Assembly: GCA_963617205.1 (NCBI GenBank)
Contig: CAVEOA010000001.1
Span: 1-64,000, forward strand
Reading direction: 5' to 3'
DNA length: 64,000 bases
Source of the DNA: UBA11524 sp963617205
GTDB lineage: Bacteria; Bacillota; Clostridia; Christensenellales; Aristaeellaceae
Shown: piece after piece, positions 43,724 to 51,192 of the stretch
Layout of the letters: the number at the start of each line of letters is the position of its first letter
Numbering within the stretch: position 1 is the first letter of the stretch
The notes under the pieces: generated by a model
The model's input: the letters and a program-made list of their open reading frames with translations, nothing else
What the model was told of the DNA's origin: nothing
Databases searched by the model: none
Translations under genes and position numbers: made by a program

Positions 43724-44038
43724 TCAAAATGCCTTCTTCACAAAGGCTTCCAGCGTGTTCTTGGGCTGATACCCGACTGCCTTGTCGATCAGCTGACCGT
43801 TCTTGAACAGCAGCAGCGTCGGGATGCTCATAATGCCGTAACGAGTGGCAAGGTCAGGACAATGGTCGACATCGACCTTGCCGACGGACAGCGAATCAGC
43901 ATACTGTGATGCAACTTCCGCGACAACCGGTGCAAGCATCCGGCACGGACCGCACCACGTTGCCCAGAAATCAATCAACACAGGGTGATCCTGCGCAATA
44001 AAGGCATCAAAATCGACGTCAGTTAATTCCTTGATCAT
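43724..44038 (-). CDS. trxA: Thioredoxin
   Basis: 104 residues from ATG 44038, chosen because GGAG lies eight bases upstream; GTG 44047 is too close. The classic active site is Cys29-Gly-Pro-Cys32 in DFWATWCGPCRM, and the cis-proline loop is in GIMSIPTLLLF. It reduces protein disulfides in the cytoplasm. The RseC-like gene lies 24 bp upstream, and its likely reductase is at 39925. Confidence 0.97.
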   Translation of the reverse strand: MIKELTDVDFDAFIAQDHPVLIDFWATWCGPCRMLAPVVAEVASQYADSLSVGKVDVDHCPDLATRYGIMSIPTLLLFKNGQLIDKAVGYQPKNTLEAFVKKAF

Positions 44039-44062
44039 TAAAAACACTCCTTTGCAATCAAA

Positions 44063-44497
44063 TTATGCAGTCGGCGCACTGTCAGCGATGGCTTCCTTGA
44101 GCGGAATGACGCGAACGAGCTGCGGGTCGTAGCGGCCGGATTGCTTTCTGCGCTTTTCGGTCAGCACGAGGATAAAAAGCGGAATTGCCAGTCCGATGAC
44201 ACCGCCGACAGCGCTTGCTATCATCTCCCGGTCAGGCGCAATCAGCGTGCCGAGCAGCATGCCGGCGAAAAGTCCGGCGACAGGAAACAGGTATGCCAGA
44301 GCGGAAGCTTTGACGATGCTGCTTTCCGGCAGAGAAACGACTGCCTGGTCACCGATGTTCGCCTGTCCCTTCACGCGGATGACGTGCTGCTTTTCGCCGC
44401 CGATGCATGCATGGCATTTTTCGCAGTCGCTCGGACGGCAGAAGGTTATTTCAATCACATCATCGCTGACGGCGGTGACGACACCCGTTCTTTCCAT
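44063..44497 (-). CDS. RseC/MucC-type SoxR-reducing system protein
   Basis: 144 residues from ATG 44497, with AAGGAGG upstream. The N-terminal 70 residues are a cysteine-rich domain (CRPSDCEKCHACIGG, four Cys), then EKQHVIRVKGQANIGDQAVVSLPESS. Two membrane segments follow near 75-95 and 100-122. This is the RseC family, which accompanies Rnf/Rsx electron-transport genes. No rnf genes are in the window. Sharing an operon with trxA fits a redox role. Confidence 0.87.
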   Translation of the reverse strand: MERTGVVTAVSDDVIEITFCRPSDCEKCHACIGGEKQHVIRVKGQANIGDQAVVSLPESSIVKASALAYLFPVAGLFAGMLLGTLIAPDREMIASAVGGVIGLAIPLFILVLTEKRRKQSGRYDPQLVRVIPLKEAIADSAPTA

Positions 44498-44528
44498 GAT
44501 AAAGCACCTCCTTGAACCAACCATGTTT

Positions 44529-44558
44529 ATTATAGCACAGAAGGCATGCGCTCGTCAA
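44529..44558 (-). promoter_or_regulatory. Promoter of rseC-like gene and trxA
   Basis: Minus strand: TTGACG (44553-44558), an 18-bp spacer and TATAAT (44529-44534), with a TGC extended -10. Confidence 0.75.
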
Positions 44559-44658
44559 ACATACTCAATATACCCGAAAATCAGCAAACTGAAACAGAAA
44601 ACGCTCAAAATACAAGCCAAACCTGAGAAGGAAAAATTGTTTTCTCCGTGTATTGTGC

Positions 44659-44687
44659 TTGACAGAAAAATAAAAACATGCTATGAT
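44659..44687 (+). promoter_or_regulatory. Promoter of the T-box / aspS::gatC operon
   Basis: A perfect TTGACA (44659-44664), a 17-bp spacer and TATGAT (44682-44687) preceded by TGC. Transcription should start near 44694, just before the T-box stems. Confidence 0.85.
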
Positions 44688-44694
44688 GGCTGCA

Positions 44695-45027
44695 ATTCCA
44701 CAGAGGCGCAAGCCTCATAAGGCTATGAAGAGCAGCAGTAACCGGAAGGTCGCCTTGCAGAGAGCCGCGAACAGGTGAGAGTGCGGCAGGGGGACATCGG
44801 CGAAGAAACAGCTCTGAGCCGCCGCTCGAACGGCAGATTCTGATGATCAGGAGTTGATTTGCAGAAGCTGCCCAGTAGACACGGACGGGTGAAGCCCGTG
44901 ACAGCTTCTAGCAATCGCTGAAACGGCTGTTGCGAATGAGGTGCTCCGGTGAAGAAACGGAGAAAATGGGTGGTACCGCGAAGAGAAGTCTTTCGTCCCT
45001 GATTGCAGGGAAGAAAGGCGTTTTTTT
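44695..45027 (+). promoter_or_regulatory. T-box riboswitch, predicted asparagine specifier (AAC)
   Basis: A complete T-box leader. A small hairpin (GAGGC-GCAA-GCCTC) is followed by Stem I, whose base pairs GGCT/AGCC and AGAGC/GCTCT. The specifier loop has AGTA on the 5' side and GAAGAAACA on the 3' side, so the specifier reads AAC (44807-44809, Asn) followed by A. The apical AGAGAG and GGTGAGAG motifs are present. The antiterminator carries the T-box sequence GGGTGGTACCGCG (44968-44980). The terminator hairpin 44988-45019 ends in seven T. Uncharged tRNA should promote read-through into aspS::gatC-gatA-gatB. The class is certain; the Asn assignment rests on my manual fold. Confidence 0.92.
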
Positions 45028-45059
45028 ATGGGCAAAAGCCCGTTGAAGGAGGAATTCGT

Positions 45060-47138
45060 ATGAAGCGGACGCATTATTGCGGCACGATTCGCTGCGAGCA
45101 CATGGGGCAAAAGGCGACACTATGCGGCTGGGTGCAGACGCGGCGCGACATGGGCGGCGTCATCTTTCTGGATGTGAAGGATCGCGAGGGCGTGGCGCAG
45201 GTTGTCTGCAATATGCAGGTGCTGCCGAAGGAGGAATTTCACGCGGCTGAAACGCTGCATATGCAGAGTGTGATCGAGGTTTCAGGCGAAATCCGCCGCC
45301 GTGATGAGGAAACATACAATCCCCGACTGAAGACGGGCGAGGTTGAGCTGCTTGCGGAGCATCTGACGGTGCTGAGCGAGGCGCGTCCGCTGCCGTACTC
45401 GATGGATGAGGACGCGAAGGTGCGCGAGGAGCTTCGACTGAAGTACCGTTATCTCGACCTGCGTCGTCCGCAGCTGCAAAACGCGCTGCGTTTCCGGCAT
45501 CAGGTACAGATGGCGGCGGAAAAGTACCTGAACAACGATGGCTTTCTCTGCATCGAAACGCCGATGCTGTGCAAATCAACGCCTGAAGGGGCGCGCGACT
45601 ACCTTGTGCCGAGCCGCGTTCATCCTGGAAAATTCTACGCGCTGCCGCAGTCGCCGCAGATTTTCAAGCAGATGCTGATGGTTGGCGGTCTTGACAAGTA
45701 TTATCAGATTGCGCGATGCTTCCGCGACGAGGATTTGCGTGCGGACCGTCAGCCGGAGTTCACGCAGGTGGATATGGAAATGTCGTTTGTCGATCAGGAG
45801 GACATTCTTCTGCACCTTGAGCGTCTGTTTAAGTCCGTTTTCCGTGACGTGATGGGATACGAGATCGACTATGCTTTTCCACGCCTGACGTGGCAGGAAT
45901 CCATGGATCGCTACGGCTGCGATAAGCCTGATCTTCGCTTCGGTATGGAAATCCGTGATGTGACACCGCTGGCTGCGCAGTGCTCATTCTCCGTATTCCG
46001 GCGCGTTGCGGATGACGGCGGCAAGGTGCGTGCGCTGAATTGCAAGGGTTGTGCTGAGAAATTCACGCGGACGACCATCGAAACGCTGACGGATCATGCA
46101 TTAGGTTACGGCGCAAAAGGCATGGCATGGATTCTGATTCACGAGAACGGTGAAATCAACTCTATCCTGCAGAAGTATTTCACGAAGGAACAGTGGCATG
46201 ATTTGCTGACCACGCTCGATGCCGAAAATGGCGACTTCATCCTCTTCTGCGCCGATCAGTTCCAGACGGTTTGCCGGACGCTGTGCGGACTTCGCCTCGA
46301 GGTCGGCGATATGCTGGGTCTGCGCGATAAGAAGGATTATCGCTTCTGCTTCGTCACGGACTTTCCGGAATTCGAGTGGTCGGAGGACGAAAAGCGCTAT
46401 GTCGCCATGCACCACCCGTTCACGATGCCCTATGAGGAGGATTTGCCGTACCTGACGACCGATCCGGCACGCGTCCGTTCACAGGCGTATGACGTTGTGC
46501 TCAACGGCATTGAGCTTGGTTCAGGCTCCATCCGCATCCATAAGCCGGACGTGCAGGCGACGATCTTTAAGGCGCTCGGCTTTACGGAGGAATCCGCACG
46601 CGCACGATTCGGCTTCATGATCGACGCGTTCAAATACGGTACACCGCCGCACGGAGGCTTTGCGTTCGGGCTTGACCGGCTTGTGATGCAGCTGCTGGGC
46701 GCGGATTCGCTGCGCGATGTGATTGCCTTTCCGAAGGTGCGCGATGCGTCTGACCTGATGACGAGCGCACCGGATTATGTTGATGCCGAGCAGCTCGAGG
46801 TGCTTCAACTGGGTGTGTCGTCCGCCGCAGAAGCAGAAAAGAAGCAGGAGCGCAAAAGACCGGAGATGGCCGTCAAGACGGTTGCATCGCTGGCGAAACT
46901 CTCCCTGACAGAGGAAGAGGAAAGCAAAATGGGTGAGGAGCTGAACAGCATCCTTGCCTTTGCCGAGGCGCTGCAGGAGGTTGACACGACCGATGTTCCG
47001 CAGACGGCGCATGTTATTCCGATGGAGAATGTGTTCCGTACGGACATTCCGGTTCGCCCGATGGATCGGGAAAAGCTGCTTGCCAATGCACCGACGCGCA
47101 CGGATGAATGCGTCACCGTGCCGCAGACGTTTGAGTAA
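45060..47138 (+). CDS. aspS: Aspartyl-tRNA synthetase fused to GatC
   Basis: 692 residues from ATG 45060, with AAGGAGGA upstream. Residues 1 to about 585 are a bacterial-type AspRS: the OB-fold anticodon domain (GWVQTRRDMGGVIFLDVKDREG), class II motif 2 (RCFRDEDLRADRQPEFTQ), the GAD insertion, and motif 3 (GGFAFGLDRLVMQLLG). A charged linker (EAEKKQERKRPE) leads straight into a full GatC from Met603 (VKTVASLAKLSLTEEEE to TVPQTFE). There is no stop or frame change. GatA and GatB follow, so the operon makes a transamidosome-like unit for Asp-tRNA(Asn) amidation, consistent with an Asn T-box. An internal start at Met603 is possible but its ribosome site is poorly spaced. The determinant residue 31 is Met, so tRNA specificity is not clear from sequence. 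Confidence 0.95.
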   Translation: MKRTHYCGTIRCEHMGQKATLCGWVQTRRDMGGVIFLDVKDREGVAQVVCNMQVLPKEEFHAAETLHMQSVIEVSGEIRRRDEETYNPRLKTGEVELLAEHLTVLSEARPLPYSMDEDAKVREELRLKYRYLDLRRPQLQNALRFRHQVQMAAEKYLNNDGFLCIETPMLCKSTPEGARDYLVPSRVHPGKFYALPQSPQIFKQMLMVGGLDKYYQIARCFRDEDLRADRQPEFTQVDMEMSFVDQEDILLHLERLFKSVFRDVMGYEIDYAFPRLTWQESMDRYGCDKPDLRFGMEIRDVTPLAAQCSFSVFRRVADDGGKVRALNCKGCAEKFTRTTIETLTDHALGYGAKGMAWILIHENGEINSILQKYFTKEQWHDLLTTLDAENGDFILFCADQFQTVCRTLCGLRLEVGDMLGLRDKKDYRFCFVTDFPEFEWSEDEKRYVAMHHPFTMPYEEDLPYLTTDPARVRSQAYDVVLNGIELGSGSIRIHKPDVQATIFKALGFTEESARARFGFMIDAFKYGTPPHGGFAFGLDRLVMQLLGADSLRDVIAFPKVRDASDLMTSAPDYVDAEQLEVLQLGVSSAAEAEKKQERKRPEMAVKTVASLAKLSLTEEEESKMGEELNSILAFAEALQEVDTTDVPQTAHVIPMENVFRTDIPVRPMDREKLLANAPTRTDECVTVPQTFE

Positions 47139-47152
47139 GGAGGATAAACGCT

Positions 47153-48613
47153 GTGAAAATAACGCGGATGCCACTGAAGGCACTTTCAGAGGCGATGCAG
47201 CGAGGCGAACTGACCTCCTGCGAAATCACACAGGCATACATTGACCGCATCCATCAGGTGGAAGACAAGGTGCAGGCGTTTATCTCGCTGAATGAAGAGC
47301 AGGCAATGGAAACAGCGTTGCTTTGCGACAGGCAACGTGCGGCAGGCGAGAGGGTATCGCCGCTGCATGGCATTCCGGTTGCTGTGAAGGATAATATCTG
47401 CATCGAGAACGGCAGAACAACCTGCGCCTCAAAGATGCTGGAGGACTTTGTATCGCCCTATTCGGCGACCGTCTGGGAAAAGCTTCGCGCAGCAGGATGT
47501 GTTCTGCTGGGCAAGACGAATCTCGATGAATTTGCTATGGGGTCATCGACCGAAAACAGCGCATTTCACCCGACGCATAATCCGCGCAAGCTGACGTGCG
47601 TTCCTGGCGGCTCGTCCGGCGGTTCGTCGGCATGCGTTGCGGCAGATGAAGCGCCGTTTGCGCTTGGCAGCGATACAGGCGGCTCTATTCGTCAACCGGC
47701 GGCATTCTGCGGCGTTGTCGGTATGAAGCCAACCTACGGCACGGTTAGCCGATATGGACTGATTGCGTTCGCCTCGTCGCTGGATCAGATTGGTCCCATG
47801 ACACGCACAGTGGAGGATAACGCCATGGTGCTTGACGCGATTGTGGGCTACGACAGCCACGATACGACCTCCATCAAGCGTGGCTACACGCCCATGAATC
47901 GCGAGATAAAGGCTGGCGTAAAGGGAATGCAAATCGCTTTGCCGAAGGAGATGTTCGGGGAAGGACTTGCACCGGAGGTTCGCAAGGCAGTCATGAAAGC
48001 GGCGCACACGCTTGAAGGGCAGGGAGCTGTCATCAAGGAAGTCAGCATTCCGTCGCTCAAGGTCGCGCTGCCGGCATATTATGTGCTGTCCTCTGCGGAA
48101 GCAAGCTCGAATCTTGCACGCTTTGATGGCGTGCGCTATGGTCATCGTGCAGCGGAATATGCCGATTTGGAGGAGCTGTACCTGAAGAGCAGGAGCGAAG
48201 GCTTTGGCGCAGAAGTCAAGCGGCGCATCCTGCTGGGCACCTATACGCTGTCTGCGGGATATTTCGATGCGTACTATAAGAAGGCGCTGCAGGTGCGTAC
48301 GCTGGTCATCCGAGAACTGAACGAGGTGTTCCGGCAGGCGGATTGCATTCTGTCGCCTGTTGCGCCGACGACTGCTTACAAGCTCGGCGAAAAGACCATG
48401 TCGCCGTTGGAAATGTATCTCGGTGACGTAAACACGGTGCCGGTCAACATTGCCGGCGTGCCCGGGCTGTCGCTTCCGTGCGGTCTGGACAAGGCGGGCC
48501 TGCCGATTGGTGCACAGCTGATTGGTCCTGCACTGTCCGAGCCAATGCTGTATCGTGTGGGCTATGCGCTGGAAGCTTCGTTGGGCGAAATTTGCGGAGA
48601 GGCGGTGATTTGA
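47153..48613 (+). CDS. gatA: Asp-tRNA(Asn)/Glu-tRNA(Gln) amidotransferase subunit A
   Basis: 486 residues from GTG 47153, with AAGGAGG ten bases upstream. The amidase signature is intact with the Ser-cisSer-Lys triad: Lys79 (PVAVKDN), Ser154 in PGGSSGGSSA and Ser178 in GSDTGGSIRQPAAFCG. It frees ammonia from glutamine or asparagine and passes it to GatB. Only 14 bp separate it from the aspS::gatC stop, and one base separates it from gatB, so the operon is tightly coupled. Confidence 0.98.
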   Translation: MKITRMPLKALSEAMQRGELTSCEITQAYIDRIHQVEDKVQAFISLNEEQAMETALLCDRQRAAGERVSPLHGIPVAVKDNICIENGRTTCASKMLEDFVSPYSATVWEKLRAAGCVLLGKTNLDEFAMGSSTENSAFHPTHNPRKLTCVPGGSSGGSSACVAADEAPFALGSDTGGSIRQPAAFCGVVGMKPTYGTVSRYGLIAFASSLDQIGPMTRTVEDNAMVLDAIVGYDSHDTTSIKRGYTPMNREIKAGVKGMQIALPKEMFGEGLAPEVRKAVMKAAHTLEGQGAVIKEVSIPSLKVALPAYYVLSSAEASSNLARFDGVRYGHRAAEYADLEELYLKSRSEGFGAEVKRRILLGTYTLSAGYFDAYYKKALQVRTLVIRELNEVFRQADCILSPVAPTTAYKLGEKTMSPLEMYLGDVNTVPVNIAGVPGLSLPCGLDKAGLPIGAQLIGPALSEPMLYRVGYALEASLGEICGEAVI

Positions 48614-48614
48614 C

Positions 48615-50051
48615 GTGGCTTGGAAAATGATAGACGGCTATGAAATGGTCATCGGTTTGGAGGTTCATGTGGAGCTGAAGACAAAGACCAAAATTTTCTG
48701 CTCCTGCCCGACGACGTTCGGTGCCGCACCGAATACGCAGTGCTGCCCGGTGTGTATGGGCTTTCCAGGTACGCTGCCGGTGCTGAACCAGCAGGTGGTG
48801 CATTATGCGGTGCTGGCTGGACTGGCAACATCGTGTGCCATCGCGCACTATTCCAAGCAGGATCGCAAGAATTACTTCTATCCCGACCTGCCCAAGGCGT
48901 ATCAAATCAGCCAGTACGATCTGCCGCTGTGCATCGGCGGTCATCTGACGGTCGAAACGGAGAACGGCGAAAAGCGAATCGGTATCACGCGCATCCACAT
49001 CGAGGAGGATGCCGGCAAGCTCGTGCATGACCCCGAAAAGGGAACGCTAATCGACTGCAACCGCTGCGGCGTGCCGCTGATTGAAATCGTGTCCGAGCCG
49101 GATATCCGCACGCCGCAGGAGGCGGTATCGTATCTGCGCAAGCTCAAGGCGGTCATTGAGTATACCGGCGTGAGCGATTGCAGGATGCAGGAGGGCTCGC
49201 TGCGCTGTGATGTCAACCTGTCCATCCACAAGCAGGGCGAACCGTTTGGGACGCGCACTGAGATGAAGAACCTGAACTCTTTCACGTCTGTTCAGCGTGC
49301 GATTGAGGAGGAATATCGCCGTCAGGTGGAGGCAGTGAAGGCGGGCGAAAGGATTGTGCAGGAAACACGCCGCTTTGACCAGAACACCGGCAAAACATCA
49401 TCGATGCGCCGCAAGGAAAATGCTAACGACTATCGCTATTTCCCCGATCCCGACTTGGCGCCGATTGTGCTGGCGGATGCGCAGATTGAAGCGTGGCGCG
49501 GGGAACTGCCGCAGCTGCCGGATGCGCGCAAGGCGGTCTATATGAAACAGTATGGATTGACGGCGTATGCGGCGGAACAGATTGTCTCCAGCAAGTATCT
49601 TGCGGATTACTTCGAGTCGGCTGCACAGTCCACAGATGCGGTCAAGACGGTCGCAAATTTGTTGATTTCCGAGGTGTTCCGGCTGCTTGACGATGAGGAC
49701 GGCACAATTCCGCTTTCGCCTGCATCGTTGGCGAAAATCGCCGAGATGACGGAAAGTCAGGTCATCAGCGTCGGCACAGCACGCAAGACGATTACGGCAC
49801 TTTGGACGCAGCCGGAGGAGCCTGTGGAGTATGTGAAACGCATGGGACTCAAGCAGCTCAGCGACGAAGCACAGCTGATGGCGTATGTGCGTCAGGCGAT
49901 TGACAAACATCCGGAAATGGTGGCAGGCTACCGCAAGGGCAAGCTGACGCTCAAAAACGCGCTGATGGGCATCGCGATGGGCTTGTCCGGCGGCAAGGCG
50001 AACCCTGTCGTGCTGCAGAAGCTGATGGACGCGGCACTCGTCGAATCATAA
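48615..50051 (+). CDS. gatB: Asp-tRNA(Asn)/Glu-tRNA(Gln) amidotransferase subunit B
   Basis: 478 residues from GTG 48615, one base after the gatA stop (ATG 48627 is an alternative). It opens DGYEMVIGLEVHVELKTKTK, the GatB signature. Zinc-type cysteines follow in FCSCPTTFGAAPNTQCCPVC. YPDLPKAYQISQYD and the DCNRCGVPLIEIVSEPD motif complete the kinase-like cradle. A helical and YqeY-like tail domain forms the C-terminus and contacts tRNA. It activates the aminoacyl side chain with ATP and transfers the ammonia. A MITE-like element begins five bases after the stop. Confidence 0.98.
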   Translation: MAWKMIDGYEMVIGLEVHVELKTKTKIFCSCPTTFGAAPNTQCCPVCMGFPGTLPVLNQQVVHYAVLAGLATSCAIAHYSKQDRKNYFYPDLPKAYQISQYDLPLCIGGHLTVETENGEKRIGITRIHIEEDAGKLVHDPEKGTLIDCNRCGVPLIEIVSEPDIRTPQEAVSYLRKLKAVIEYTGVSDCRMQEGSLRCDVNLSIHKQGEPFGTRTEMKNLNSFTSVQRAIEEEYRRQVEAVKAGERIVQETRRFDQNTGKTSSMRRKENANDYRYFPDPDLAPIVLADAQIEAWRGELPQLPDARKAVYMKQYGLTAYAAEQIVSSKYLADYFESAAQSTDAVKTVANLLISEVFRLLDDEDGTIPLSPASLAKIAEMTESQVISVGTARKTITALWTQPEEPVEYVKRMGLKQLSDEAQLMAYVRQAIDKHPEMVAGYRKGKLTLKNALMGIAMGLSGGKANPVVLQKLMDAALVES

Positions 50052-50091
50052 AACTGGACTGTTCCCCGATGAACGGACAATAGAAAAAGAG

Positions 50092-50127
50092 ACCTCCTGT
50101 TGTAGCATGAAAAGCACAACAGGAGGT
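50092..50127 (+). repeat. Inverted repeat masking a ribosome binding site
   Basis: ACCTCCTGTTGT (50092-50103) pairs perfectly with ACAACAGGAGGT (50116-50127) around a 12-base loop. The right arm holds AGGAGG, the ribosome site of the small ORF at 50135. The right arm plus TAT (15 bases) recurs exactly at 51175-51189, in front of the oleate hydratase gene. Confidence 0.7.
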
Positions 50128-50134
50128 TATCTGT

Positions 50135-50227
50135 ATGACAGGAAAGCACACAAAGGTAGAGAAACTGACAAGCGATATCCGAGCCAGCAAGGCAGCCGGA
50201 GAGACAACCAGCATAACGAGCTCGTGA
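50135..50227 (+). CDS. Small ORF of 30 codons inside the inverted-repeat element
   Basis: ATG 50135 follows AGGAGG by eight bases, an excellent site. The peptide is MTGKHTKVEKLTSDIRASK followed by AAGETTSITSS. After its stop, another frame reads WMQVVHKYPNLLNRRFDFK to about 50325, so this could be a frameshifted remnant of a longer protein. No family is recognised. It may not be expressed as a functional protein. Confidence 0.35.
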   Translation: MTGKHTKVEKLTSDIRASKAAGETTSITSS

Positions 50228-50427
50228 AGCTGTGGATGCAGGTGGTGCATAAATACCCCAACCTGCTGAACCGCCGCTTCGATTTTAAGCGTATATCGCT
50301 CAAAAATGTCCTTACACCCGCTTGAAATTCGGGACAAGACCGCGTAAAATATACTTATGTTTCAAGAGGGCTTTTCCTTCCGTTCATTGGGGAACAGTCC
50401 GGTTCAGGACACCGATTAAGCAACCGT

Positions 50428-50462
50428 GATTGGCTTCGCAGCGAAATGCTGCGAAGCCAATC
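50428..50462. repeat. Perfect 15-bp inverted repeat upstream of tetR
   Basis: GATTGGCTTCGCAGC pairs with GCTGCGAAGCCAATC around GAAAT. No T-run follows on either strand, so it is not a standard terminator. It lies 24 bp before the TetR start and could be an operator or a remnant of a mobile element. Confidence 0.55.
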
Positions 50463-50486
50463 ATGCAGGGAAAGGAGCAGGCTGCT

Positions 50487-51041
50487 ATGTCACAGGTAAC
50501 AAAGCGAGCCTTGGAACAGTCGTTGAAGAATCTGCTGCGGAAAAAACCACTGACCCAAATCACCATCAATGAGATTGCCGAAGACTGCGGCATCAACCGC
50601 ATGACCTTTTATTACCATTTCAAGGATATTTATGATCTTGTGGAATGGTCTTGCCTTGAAGACGCCAAGAGAGCGCTGGATGAGAAAAAGACTTATGAAA
50701 CGTGGCAGCAGGGATTTTTACAGATCTTTGAGGCGGTACAGGATAACAAGCCCTTTATTCTGAATGTTTACCGCTGTGTCCACGGAGAACGGGTTGAAAA
50801 ATATTTGCAGCCGCTTGTAGACCGGCTTTTGTTGGATGTAATCAATGAAGAAGTCGGTGAAATGAAGGTTCGGGACGAGGATAAGCATTTTATCGCCCAG
50901 GTCTATTCATACATTTTTATCGGGCTGATGCTCGACTGGATCAAAGACGATATGCGGGAGGATCCGCAGCAGATTGTGGACAGACTTGCCAAGCTCATCA
51001 AAGGCTCTGTGTCGGCAGCGCTCGCCCGTTTCCAATTCTGA
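50487..51041 (+). CDS. TetR/AcrR-family transcriptional regulator
   Basis: 184 residues from ATG 50487, with AAAGGAG nine bases upstream. The N-terminal helix-turn-helix is clear: KKPLTQITINEIAEDCGINRMTFYYHFKDIYDLVEW. The C-terminal domain, about residues 70-184, is helical and resembles the DhaS-type group with a FIGLMLDWI helix. It precedes oleate hydratase by 150 bp and is likely its regulator, responding to fatty acids or membrane stress. Regulator-target pairing is inferred from adjacency. Confidence 0.9.
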   Translation: MSQVTKRALEQSLKNLLRKKPLTQITINEIAEDCGINRMTFYYHFKDIYDLVEWSCLEDAKRALDEKKTYETWQQGFLQIFEAVQDNKPFILNVYRCVHGERVEKYLQPLVDRLLLDVINEEVGEMKVRDEDKHFIAQVYSYIFIGLMLDWIKDDMREDPQQIVDRLAKLIKGSVSAALARFQF

Positions 51042-51085
51042 TTTTATCATTTTTGCGAATCTGATTATTATTTTTACACTTTTCG

Positions 51086-51119
51086 GCTCCGTGATAAGAC
51101 TTTTATCATGGAGCTTTTT
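51086..51119 (+). terminator. Terminator after the TetR gene
   Basis: A 12-bp stem (GCTCCGTGATAA with TTATCATGGAGC, one G-U) around GACTT, followed by TTTTTC. The inner arms TGATAA-N5-TTATCA also look like an operator, so the site may have two uses. Confidence 0.8.
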
Positions 51120-51126
51120 CTGATTA

Positions 51127-51154
51127 TTGTAAGCCGGATGGGAAATGCTATAAT
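51127..51154 (+). promoter_or_regulatory. Promoter of the oleate hydratase gene
   Basis: TTGTAA (51127-51132), a 16-bp spacer and TATAAT (51149-51154), with a TGC extended -10, 39 bp before the ATG. Confidence 0.75.
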
Positions 51155-51192
51155 TAAATCACCGAAAGGGAAAAACAACAGGAGGTTATGTT

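Larger units (their letters stand above)
50056..50400. mobile_element. 345-bp MITE-like element with 21-bp terminal inverted repeats
   Basis: The left end 50056-50076 (GGACTGTTCCCC-G-ATGAACGG) and the right end 50380-50400 are reverse complements with one mismatch in 21 bases. The inside is 303 bp and contains no transposase, only a 30-codon ORF with a good ribosome site and a strong 12-bp hairpin. It lies between the gatB stop and the tetR gene. Target-site duplication was not obvious. The size, terminal repeats and lack of a transposase fit a non-autonomous element; the family is unknown. Confidence 0.65.

Noticed and set aside
44793..44796. GAC in GGGGACATCGG as an alternative T-box specifier (Asp)
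   Set aside because: It lies in the upper Stem I arm, not next to the AGTA/GAA specifier loop above the paired AGAGC/GCTCT base. AAC plus A occupies the expected place.
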